This document shows, piece by piece, positions 1 through 6,701 of a DNA stretch of 13,506 bases. The translations under genes were made by a program, and so were the position numbers. The stretch covers positions 1-13,506 of the forward strand of contig JBGVMW010000098.1 of the NCBI GenBank assembly GCA_045125095.1, read 5' to 3'. Source of the DNA: JBGVMW01 sp045125095 (GTDB taxonomy: Bacteria > Bacillota > Clostridia > Lachnospirales > Lachnospiraceae). The notes below the pieces were generated by a model. That model worked only from the letters and a program-made list of their open reading frames with translations, was not told the DNA's origin and did no database searches. Positions within the stretch are counted from its first letter, which is position 1; every line of letters begins with the position of its first letter.

Positions 1-176
1 GTTTGTTTCTTTCGCTCATGGAATATAAAGGATCAAATAAGTTCATTTGTTGAAATTGATTTGTTTTAAAAGCCATAATAACACCGCACATTCATATAGT
101 TTTTATAATTATATTTTACTATATTTGAGTGCTTTTATCAGCACTTTTGACACCCTAACCAGTTAAAGAATCAAAA
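1..176. other. Non-coding left edge, AT-rich
   Basis: No convincing gene is visible. The stretch is very AT-rich. A short hairpin (AGTGC at about 129-133 pairing with GCACT at about 142-146, loop about 8 nt, then TTTT) could be a weak terminator for something upstream. The reading frame of the mobC remnant is closed by a TAA at 156-158, and no Shine-Dalgarno sequence precedes its first ATG at 177. A recombination junction therefore probably lies near 150-176. This last point is inference. Confidence 0.4.
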
Positions 177-428
177 ATGAAAAGCAAATCTGCCTTTTTA
201 CGAAAACTGATTTTATTTGGTTTTGTTTATGATGTGGACTACAGTTATTTAAGAAATTACAACACAGAACTTGGACGGATTAGCAAAAGTCTGAACCAGA
301 TTGCAAAGCGTATTAACAGCACAAATAACATTTATCAAGAAGATATGGACGAAGTAAAGTCGCTGATGAATGAGGTATGGCGTACACAAAAATCCATGCT
401 ATCAAAGCAACCGTTGATAAAGCAATAG
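177..428 (+). pseudogene. mobC: MobC-like relaxosome protein, 5'-truncated
   Basis: This is an accessory mobilization protein of the MobC type, which helps a relaxase act at oriT. The 83 residues contain the C-terminal MobC signature: an SAFLRKLIL stretch at residues 5-13 and LNQIAKRIN at about 39-47, followed by a short helix. Family members usually have some 30-40 further N-terminal residues that form the DNA-binding part. Here the frame is closed by TAA at 156-158 and no ribosome binding site precedes the ATG. I therefore read it as a 5'-truncated remnant. Its 3' end overlaps the relaxase start by about 50 nt in another frame, the usual arrangement for this gene pair. Translation from 177 as a short protein cannot be excluded. 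Confidence 0.65.
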
Positions 429-1737
429 ACTATATCTGCAACCCGGAAAAAACAGATGATAAAATTTTCATTTCTTCCTATGCCTGTTCTCCTAAAACCG
501 CAGCCATTGACTTTAAATATACCCTCGACCATTGCCGGGAAAACAGTCCTAACAAAGCCTATCATTTAATACAGGCTTTTTCTCCAGGAGAATTCAATTC
601 CCCCGAAGCTCACAAGATTGGACCGAAGCTTGCCGACAGAGTTTTAGAGGGAAATTATTCTTACGTTGTTACCACTCATATTGATAAAGGTCACGTTCAC
701 AATCATATTATTTTTTGTGCTGCGGATAACATCAACTATGACAAATATCACGATTGCAATAAGACCTATTATCGCATCCGTCATTTGAGTGATGAACTAT
801 GTAAAGAACATAATCTATCCATTATTTCTCCTAACGGACAGCGTGGTAAAAAGTACAATGAATGGCAGGCAGACAAACGTGGTGGTTCTGATAAAACACA
901 ACTTAGAAAGGACATCAATATTGCCATAAAGTCCGCTTTCAATTATGAGGAATTTCTCTTGCTTATGCGGACAAAAGGATATGAAATCAAAGGTGAAACT
1001 TTTGGAGAATATACAAGAAAATATATTTCTTTCCATCCTATGCACCAAAAAAATTTCGTACGTGGCAGTGCAAGATCATTGGGAAAGGAATACACAAAAG
1101 AGCGTATCAAAGAACGTATTGAACAGAAATGGGAACGCAAAGTTGTCATCCCAAAAAAGATTATTCTTCACGAAAATTGGTTGATACTTCTGATGAGAAA
1201 TTTAAAAATAGTCCCAGATTGAACCGTTGGGCAACCATTGAAAATTTAAAAATTGCTACTGCAAATTATAATGAAATCTGTTCCATTTCTGAACTAGAAC
1301 GCAAGATTTCTGTCCATAAAGAAGCCGAAAAATCTGCAATGCAAAGCGTAGTGGAATTGGAACATCGCACCAAGGATTTATCGGAAATTATTAAGTATGC
1401 CGAGCAGTATAAAGCCAATCGTTCCTATCATATTGGCTACAAAAAAGCAAAAAAACCGGACGCATATTTTCGCAAATATGAAAGTCAGATTATCCTCTAT
1501 GGCGGTGCCAGACGTATGCTTGAGCAGGTAGGTATCAATCTGAAATCTTTGAATGTTGATAAGTTGAAATCAGAGTACCAGGAACTGATAAGCCAGAAGA
1601 ATGAGCTGACTGCTACTTATAAGAATTGTGAAAAAGAAGTTCGGGAACTGAACCGGAAGCTGGAGAACCTTAATCAGTATCTTGGACGGGAAACTGTAAT
1701 CTCACAAGAGTCCAAAAACAAGCAACAATCTTTATAA
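377..1737 (+). pseudogene. MOB-P type relaxase, frameshifted
   Basis: This is a relaxase/mobilization nuclease (Relaxase family, PF03432) that would nick and carry DNA in conjugation. The first frame (377-1222) holds a candidate catalytic tyrosine at residue 19 (AIDYICNP) and the metal-binding histidine motif HIDKGHVHNH at residues 101-110. The C-terminal half continues in another frame, from about 1159 to the stop at 1737. It starts with DYSSRKLVDTSDEKF and runs into a coiled-coil-rich tail. The two frames meet at CCC-AAAAAA-G (1150-1159). Adding one A would restore IPKKDYSS and a continuous protein of about 452 residues, normal for this type. The first frame as written adds about 20 nonsense residues. 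A single-base deletion (or a sequencing error in the homopolymer) is most likely. The site also spells A-AAA-AAG in frame, a known -1 slippery heptamer. Confidence 0.85.
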
Positions 1738-1766
1738 TATCTGTGGTATATCGTCCAGTATTATAG

Positions 1767-1772
1767 TATAAT
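1767..1772 (+). promoter_or_regulatory. Candidate -10 box for the DUF3800 gene
   Basis: TATAAT lies about 37 nt before the ATG at 1809. The matching -35 (TGGTAT near 1744) is poor. An AAAGGAG ribosome binding site follows at about 1790-1796, 12 nt before the ATG, which is slightly long. Confidence 0.4.
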
Positions 1773-1808
1773 TACTTTTAGTATTTAACAAAGGAGCTGC
1801 TGAAATTT

Positions 1809-2618
1809 ATGCTTACATTTATTGATGAAAGTGGATACCCTCGCCCTACTGACTCAACCAAAAATCCTATACTACTCGGAGTCTGTATCCATGAAAATGA
1901 TATTAAACCTATTACAAATCAAATATATAAATTAAAGGATTTGATTTACGGAAAACAGGATGAAATCAAATCCACAAAGCTCATTCGAGAAGCTACCATT
2001 ACTAAAAACCGTACTAACAACAAAGCATACGTTGAAGGCATGGTAGATATTATTTCTTCTTATGATGCAGCGATTTTTGCTGTCATTATGGACAGACCGG
2101 ATGAGCCTATCATCGTTCCTGAACACCATCTTCCAAAACAATACTACTTGCTATTAAAGAAAGTAGAATTTTATTGCAACCACCATCACTATGGAAAAGC
2201 AATGATGATTTTCGACGAAGTACATGAAGATGCTGACCGTAAAATTGCGGAAGCTACTACCGGCTTTCTATTCAAAACCAAGTTCGGGCGTTCCTTCCAC
2301 CACATTCTTGAAATGCCATTGTTTGTCAGCTCTGCTGTTACTCCGGCAGTACAATTTGCTGATATATTTGCAGGAATTGTAAGACATTATTATGAAAACG
2401 AACTGGATCAGAAAGAACCGGAAACAGAATTTCAGAAATGGATTGCAGAACTTTTTGCAAAATTGTATAAACTCACAGAAAATAACTATATTCCAAGATC
2501 ACACTATGTAGAATATGGTTTTCAGAAAATAGGCAAAAACTTCTCTTATCCGGTAAATGAAAAGTTTATTGCTTCTGAGGAAGATAGTACCAAAGAAAAC
2601 ACTGATATTTTTGAATAA
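1809..2618 (+). CDS. DUF3800 domain protein
   Basis: This 269-residue protein of the DUF3800 family has no proven function that I can state. The family signature is present: FIDESG at residues 4-9 at the very N-terminus, a central hydrophobic strand ending in an acidic pair (MIFDEVHED, D136/E137), and QFADIFAGIVRHYYE at residues 182-196. The spaced acids D6, D136 and D185 would suit a metal-dependent nuclease-like active site; that is inference. A histidine cluster (NHHHYG, about 124-129) precedes the second acid. There is no signal peptide or membrane segment. The gene sits between relaxase remnants and a small RNA-like unit. DUF3800 genes are common on mobile elements and have been reported next to several structured RNA motifs. 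The gene looks intact, with a normal start and stop. Confidence 0.85.
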   Translation: MLTFIDESGYPRPTDSTKNPILLGVCIHENDIKPITNQIYKLKDLIYGKQDEIKSTKLIREATITKNRTNNKAYVEGMVDIISSYDAAIFAVIMDRPDEPIIVPEHHLPKQYYLLLKKVEFYCNHHHYGKAMMIFDEVHEDADRKIAEATTGFLFKTKFGRSFHHILEMPLFVSSAVTPAVQFADIFAGIVRHYYENELDQKEPETEFQKWIAELFAKLYKLTENNYIPRSHYVEYGFQKIGKNFSYPVNEKFIASEEDSTKENTDIFE

Positions 2619-2626
2619 TTTACTAA

Positions 2627-2654
2627 TTGACTTCATACAAATATGGTGTATAAT
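2627..2654 (+). promoter_or_regulatory. Strong sigma-A promoter for a small RNA
   Basis: TTGACT (2627-2632) and TATAAT (2649-2654) are separated by 16 nt, starting 9 nt after the DUF3800 stop codon. Transcription is expected to start near 2661. No long open frame follows before the terminator at 2719-2750, which suggests a non-coding transcript. Confidence 0.7.
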
Positions 2655-2660
2655 ATTATT

Positions 2661-2750
2661 AGAGTCATATGTTGTTCCGTCCTGGAGCTGCGTAGGACTC
2701 GTAATATTAACAAAAGTATCGCACCTGCAGTTTAGCGGGTGCGATTTTTT
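2661..2750 (+). ncRNA. Predicted ~90-nt structured small RNA next to DUF3800
   Basis: The unit runs from a near-consensus promoter to a strong intrinsic terminator and encodes no credible protein. Several pairings are visible: GAGTC (2662-2666) with GACTC (2696-2700); GTTCC (2674-2678) with GGAGC (2684-2688); and the loop GTCCT (2679-2683) with AGGAC (2694-2698). The last two could form a compact pseudoknot. The first and third compete for 2696-2698. Families of structured RNAs found next to DUF3800 genes have been described by comparative genomics (the DUF3800 RNA motifs), and this may be one of them. I cannot assign it to a specific motif by eye. Confidence 0.55.
2719..2750 (+). terminator. 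Intrinsic terminator of the small RNA
   Basis: TCGCACCTGC (2719-2728) pairs with GCGGGTGCGA (2735-2744), with one T-G wobble and loop AGTTTA, followed by six T (2745-2750). It is strong on the + strand. On the - strand the hairpin is followed by ATACTTTTG, so it may also stop leftward read-through from the defence operon. Confidence 0.9.
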
Positions 2751-2841
2751 GTATTACCTGAATCCGTGAAACTCATTTATTCTTACTTTATGAGAACTCT
2801 TGAAAATTAAGGATAAAATGAGCTTTAACTAGTTGATTTCA

Positions 2842-2862
2842 TTTTCACCCAGTGGGTGAAAA
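2842..2862. repeat. Perfect 9-bp palindrome upstream of the IS remnant
   Basis: TTTTCACCC (2842-2850), spacer AGT, GGGTGAAAA (2854-2862). Neither strand has a T run in the right place for an intrinsic terminator. It could be an operator or part of the IS end. Its role is unknown. Confidence 0.6.
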
Positions 2863-2883
2863 AAATGTGAATACCTCGCCTTT

Positions 2884-2911
2884 TTTACTTATTTCATACG
2901 CCTCGTATAGT
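2884..2911 (+). promoter_or_regulatory. Candidate transposase promoter
   Basis: TTTACT (2884-2889) and TATAGT (2906-2911) are spaced by 16 nt. A start near 2918 would leave the left arm of the adjacent inverted repeat out of the native transcript. Confidence 0.4.
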
Positions 2912-2939
2912 AAAATATAGGTATTAATTATACGAGGCG
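2899..2939 (+). promoter_or_regulatory. Inverted repeat enclosing the transposase RBS
   Basis: CGCCTCGTATA (2899-2909) and TATACGAGGCG (2929-2939) are perfect 11-nt complements with a 19-nt loop. The right arm contains GAGG, the only Shine-Dalgarno-like sequence before the ATG at 2947. In a read-through RNA the ribosome binding site would be locked in the stem. Confidence 0.7.
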
Positions 2940-2946
2940 AATAACA

Positions 2947-3545
2947 ATGCAAAAGCTTATTATTGAATTCTCTGATAAACGTTTGATTACTCCGAGTGGT
3001 CTGTCACTTGTTGGTCAGGTGCTTGGGAAAAGCAATTTTATAAAAAAATGCAACAATATGAAAGTTGATGGTAAACGTTCTCAGAGCCAGATTAAAAATA
3101 GCGATATCCTTCTTTCGTACATTGGTCTGCTCTGCCAGATCAAAACCTCTTACGAGGATATTCGCGAAATGTCGGCTGACCCTAATTATTACAAGCTCGC
3201 ACTTGGGATTACCAGAACGATTCCATCCGCTGAGACATCACGCCAGAGAATGGATGATAACGGTTCTTCTTTCAGAAAGGAAATCCTTGATGCAAATGCT
3301 GAAATATTCAACTCTTATAACATTAAGCCTACATCTCTTGAAACAGATCTGGTACCTGTTGACCTTGATGTTACACCTATGGATAATTCAAAAACCCGCA
3401 AGGAAGGTGTTTCCTACACTTATAAAGGCTTTGTTGGTTATGCCCGGATGATGGAATACATTGGAACAGAAGGTTTCCTTGTTAATACATAACTTCGTGA
3501 GGGCAGCCAGCATTGTAAGTGCAATACACCTGAAATTCCTGCATC
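2947..3545 (+). pseudogene. IS1380-family transposase, N-terminal part with premature stop
   Basis: This is a DDE transposase fragment. The 181 residues up to the TAA at 3490-3492 carry the family pattern LDVTPMDNSKTRKEGVSYTY (about residues 139-158), including the first catalytic-region acid, and then the KGFVGYARMMEYIGTEG segment. After the TAA the same frame continues with LREGSQHCKCNTPE, which is what the family has at this place. The TAA is therefore a nonsense change (probably from GAA), not a true end. After 3534 the frame may also be shifted by one extra A, because EFLHQ appears in the next frame. The C-terminal catalytic half is missing. The gene is dead by three lines of evidence: nonsense codon, probable frameshift and 3' loss. 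Confidence 0.85.
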
Positions 3546-3558
3546 AATATTACTTACT

Positions 3559-5397
3559 CTACTTCTCCAACGGCCAAAGTTCAATAATTTCTTGTGACAA
3601 TCGATTTCTACGCTCATCAATAGTTGCCTCATTCCAAACTGTATTTCCATTTCTATATTGCTCGACAATTTCCTCTGTAATTTCTAAAGCGGTATTTCCC
3701 ATATACCCTTCTTTCTTTTTCCTTCTTCCTTCTCCTGGAATCCCTTCTACTTTTGTTCTAAAATCAGAATTCCGAACTTTAATATTTAATGAATTTTTAA
3801 GCAAAGTCAAATTACCCAAATCATTAACATGCTGCTGTCTGTTTTCTTCCTGTTCCTCTGGCACACTCCAATTTTCTTTCCATTTTTGAGGCATAATATG
3901 TTCTAATGTATATGTATAAGTTAAGCCGTCAATATCAGAATTATTTGTTTTTCTCGACAATTCAATCCAGAATAAAAGCATCTTTGCCGCTTCATCATTC
4001 ATTTTTGTCAAAGCAGCTTTTATCTCCGAATCATTGATACTGATTTCTTTATCTCCAGACGATAAAAACAAGGTTTCTACCCCTTTATTTAAAATCATAT
4101 TACATTTTATAGAATAATCCGAAACACTGCTTCCTATAATTCTTCTTCTGATTACAAATGTTTCTAGCCTTTTTGACTGCTGAATTAATTGTTCATTGTC
4201 TAAATCATTGTTTGCCTCCTTCAAAATTTTTAACACATATGGATAAAACATCTGAACTCCAAATATTTCTAAAATTAACAGTAATCTTCTCACATGCTCT
4301 GTGTATGAAAAATATTCCTTCTCTCTTGCTAACTTATTCTTATCATTCATAATAAAAGATAAATCTAATATACGCTGCTTAAATATAACCGCATATTCAT
4401 AAATATCTTCCACCAAATCTTTATACTCTTGAAAATCATACAATCCTGTTTCCTTTGCATACACGCTATCTAAATGTTCAGAAAAATCTTTCGTATCTGG
4501 TTTTGCCCATTTAATACAAGCCACACAATATAATAAAAATTCCAGATTATTCTTACTCCTATTGCCAAAATATCGTATGGCATCCCATTCATTTTCTCCT
4601 GATTCGCAATAAAATATCTTGTCCCATTTTTCATCATATAGGTGATACACTTCATTTATTTTTTGCTCATCTTGTCCACAGGAATCTACAAATCCTTTAA
4701 ATAAGTTATTCTTTATAATATCAGCTGTACTCAATTTTGTGCCTGCACGATTAATGGTATCAAAAATAGCCTGCTCATTTACATCGTTTTCATCAAGAAC
4801 AATTCTCACAAGCATTTTATTTTTTTCACCACTGTACATCGTATTAAAAATATCTGTCATTTCTTCCTTATTTTTGTTTCTAAAAATCTTTCTATAGTAT
4901 AAATAGCATCTGCCAATCTGCCCAGGACATTCTCTTTCTATGTCTTCTTCGTCCACAGGTGTTCCATCAAATATTCCTTTTTTGATGATATAATTATATG
5001 CATTACGATCAACTCTTGAATGTTCAATCTTAGTTTCACTTTTCGTCACTGAATCTGTAGCATTCTTTTTATAGAAAAGAATATTTTGAACAATTGCTTT
5101 TACACTATCTTTATTTTCATCATCAAATTCGTCATACATTGCTTTTGTTAAAAGTGAAATTGTTGTAAGACGTTGCTGACCATCTATAATAGATGCTTCA
5201 GACGGTTCTCGCTTCTTTCCCCATTTAATGATCACAGATCCCAAAAATGTCCTTACTGTATTATTTTCTTCAATGGACTTCAATAATTCCTTCCAGTTTT
5301 CCTCATTCCAGACATATCTACGCTGAAAAAAAGGAACAACTAATTTCTGTGGTCCAGCTCCAAATACTTCAATTAATGATGTTTCTTTTGCTTCCAT
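3559..5397 (-). CDS. sspE: DUF262-DUF1524 protein, SspE-like phosphorothioate-sensing effector
   Basis: This 612-residue protein has the GmrSD/SspE architecture. The N-terminal DUF262 domain has PFFQRRYVW at residues 22-30 and the nucleotide-binding motif DGQQR at 72-76. The middle is helical. The C-terminal DUF1524 HNH-type nuclease has LEHIMP at 498-503 (H500), followed by DLGNLTLL at 526-533 (N529) and N538. In characterised Ssp systems SspE senses phosphorothioated DNA through its NTPase domain and nicks or degrades invading DNA; here that role is inferred from domains and position. It is the last gene of the operon, 47 nt after the desulfurase gene, with its own strong RBS (GGAGGG, 8 nt before ATG). 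The gene is visibly more AT-rich than the four upstream genes, suggesting separate acquisition. It is shorter than the characterised SspE proteins as I recall them, so a general GmrSD-like restriction enzyme is the alternative. No clear terminator follows. Confidence 0.8.
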   Translation of the reverse strand: MEAKETSLIEVFGAGPQKLVVPFFQRRYVWNEENWKELLKSIEENNTVRTFLGSVIIKWGKKREPSEASIIDGQQRLTTISLLTKAMYDEFDDENKDSVKAIVQNILFYKKNATDSVTKSETKIEHSRVDRNAYNYIIKKGIFDGTPVDEEDIERECPGQIGRCYLYYRKIFRNKNKEEMTDIFNTMYSGEKNKMLVRIVLDENDVNEQAIFDTINRAGTKLSTADIIKNNLFKGFVDSCGQDEQKINEVYHLYDEKWDKIFYCESGENEWDAIRYFGNRSKNNLEFLLYCVACIKWAKPDTKDFSEHLDSVYAKETGLYDFQEYKDLVEDIYEYAVIFKQRILDLSFIMNDKNKLAREKEYFSYTEHVRRLLLILEIFGVQMFYPYVLKILKEANNDLDNEQLIQQSKRLETFVIRRRIIGSSVSDYSIKCNMILNKGVETLFLSSGDKEISINDSEIKAALTKMNDEAAKMLLFWIELSRKTNNSDIDGLTYTYTLEHIMPQKWKENWSVPEEQEENRQQHVNDLGNLTLLKNSLNIKVRNSDFRTKVEGIPGEGRRKKKEGYMGNTALEITEEIVEQYRNGNTVWNEATIDERRNRLSQEIIELWPLEK

Positions 5398-5444
5398 AAT
5401 TCTTTCCCTCCATACGGTATTTCACTGTATACATTCTTCTTATC

Positions 5445-6599
5445 TTACCCTTCCCCAATCTCCCGAACCGCCTCCACCAGCCGTTCTACATCTTCCTTCG
5501 TACTATACCTGCCAACACTGACTCGCACCACGCCCCCATATCCTTCATCCCCTAAATACTTATGTATAAACGGCGCACAATGATAGCCGGTGCGGACTGC
5601 AATGTGGTAATCCTCATCTAACACTTCTCCCACATCCGCCGACTGATATCCCTTTATATTCAAGGCAACAATCCCTGCATGACACTCTACAGGTGGTACA
5701 TACATGACAACCTCATCTATCTTTGCAAGTTCCTCACGAAGCAACTTCGTCAATACCGTTTCGTGCTCCAAAAAGGACTCACACCCCTGTTCTTCATACA
5801 TCTGTAACGCCGCCTCCAAGCCAGCCACAGCAACAATATTCGGACTGGCAGCTTCCAATCCGGCAATCCCCTCCGGCATGCCAAGATTTAAAGAATCACT
5901 TCCCGTTCCCCCTGCAATATAAGGCTGCAACCGATATCCATACCGCATAAAAAATCCACCAATGCCGAATGTCCCATACAGATTCTTATGCCCGGCAAAT
6001 ACATAGTAATCCGCTTCTATTCTTTTCAAATCCACAGGCACCAGACCAAATGCCTGAGAACCATCCACAATCGTAATTGCTCCACATTCCTTGGCTGATT
6101 TTGTAAGTTTATCCACAGGCAGAATGTAGCCAGTCACATTGCTCATATGAGTTACAAACAGATAAGAAGGTTTTTTTACAGAAAACCGATAGGCAGTCAA
6201 TTCCATATCAATTGTCCCATCTTCACACAGCGGTAATTCCTCCACCATAAATCCCACGCGCTTCTGGTGCAGATAAATGGTTCTTGCTATGGCATTATGC
6301 TCATACGGAGACACATATACTACATCATATTCCGAAAACGACAATCCCCCAATAATCTCATTACAGGCGACCGTAGCAGAAGCCGTAAGCACCACCTCTG
6401 CTACATCCTTCGCTCCTGCCAAATCCAACAATTTACTTCTTGTCTGTTCCATTAACTGCATCGCTTCCCTTGCCGGGGCATAACTCCCCCGCCCTGCATT
6501 CACAGCAAGATGACGGTTACAGCTATCCATTCTTTCATACACCCGCTCCGGCTTCGGATATGTAGTCGCCGCATTATCCAGATAAATATATCCCTTCAC
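5445..6599 (-). CDS. sspA: Cysteine desulfurase, SspA-like
   Basis: This 384-residue PLP-dependent class V aminotransferase-fold enzyme takes sulfur from L-cysteine, leaving alanine and an enzyme persulfide. Visible landmarks are LDNAATTYPKP at residues 7-17, the substrate/PLP histidine in YEHNA (H101), the PLP aspartate in IVDGSQAFG (D179), the Schiff-base lysine in FAGHKNLYG (K205), and the persulfide cysteine in RTGYHCAP (C341). The length is normal. It most resembles the SufS-like 'cysteine desulfurase family' subgroup (EF2568 type) rather than IscS. By itself that could be a housekeeping sulfur enzyme. Its place inside the operon, between the ATPase and the DUF262 gene, makes it the likely sulfur donor for DNA phosphorothioation. 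The RBS is good (GAGGTGA, 5 nt before ATG). A 102-nt gap with a dyad separates it from the ATPase gene. Confidence 0.88.
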   Translation of the reverse strand: MKGYIYLDNAATTYPKPERVYERMDSCNRHLAVNAGRGSYAPAREAMQLMEQTRSKLLDLAGAKDVAEVVLTASATVACNEIIGGLSFSEYDVVYVSPYEHNAIARTIYLHQKRVGFMVEELPLCEDGTIDMELTAYRFSVKKPSYLFVTHMSNVTGYILPVDKLTKSAKECGAITIVDGSQAFGLVPVDLKRIEADYYVFAGHKNLYGTFGIGGFFMRYGYRLQPYIAGGTGSDSLNLGMPEGIAGLEAASPNIVAVAGLEAALQMYEEQGCESFLEHETVLTKLLREELAKIDEVVMYVPPVECHAGIVALNIKGYQSADVGEVLDEDYHIAVRTGYHCAPFIHKYLGDEGYGGVVRVSVGRYSTKEDVERLVEAVREIGEG

Positions 6600-6632
6600 A
6601 TCGTCACCTCATTTTCCTAATATAACCAACTA

Positions 6633-6662
6633 GTACATCCGTTTCTTATATAACTGATGTAC
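6633..6662. promoter_or_regulatory. Dyad in the gap between sspC and sspA
   Basis: GTACATC (6633-6639) and GATGTAC (6656-6662) are perfect complements with a 16-nt centre that contains TTATATAA. This is the only sizeable gap inside the operon (102 nt, others 23-47). It could be an RNA processing hairpin, an operator, or an internal promoter region. No T run follows, so it is not a standard terminator. Confidence 0.45.
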
Positions 6663-6701
6663 GAAAGGTATCGCTATGAAACCATTCACAGACTCCGGTG
6701 A

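Larger units (their letters stand above)
2871..3550 (+). mobile_element. IS1380-family insertion sequence, 3'-truncated remnant
   Basis: This is the left portion of an IS with its promoter, regulatory stem-loop and roughly the first 45% of the transposase gene. IS1380 transposases are usually about 430-440 residues, while recognisable similarity here ends near 3535-3550, just before the stop codon of the SspE-like gene on the other strand. No right end is visible in the window. The exact left end cannot be fixed by eye; 2871 is an estimate. The element must be immobile on its own. Confidence 0.65.

Noticed and set aside
1153..1159. Programmed -1 frameshifting in the relaxase as the main explanation
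   Set aside because: Relaxases of this type are normally one frame, and no stimulatory stem or SD is evident. A lost A in a run of seven is simpler. Kept only as a possibility to test.
2842..2862. Intrinsic terminator at the TTTTCACCC/GGGTGAAAA palindrome
   Set aside because: On either strand the T run comes before, not after, the hairpin.
3461..3889. A + strand open frame of 142 codons
   Set aside because: It overlaps the IS remnant and the 3' end of the SspE-like gene, has no family features and a low-complexity, shadow-like composition.
5445..6599. Housekeeping SufS/IscS for Fe-S cluster assembly
   Set aside because: No sufB, sufC, sufD, sufU or iscU neighbours. It sits inside the defence operon on the same strand with short gaps.
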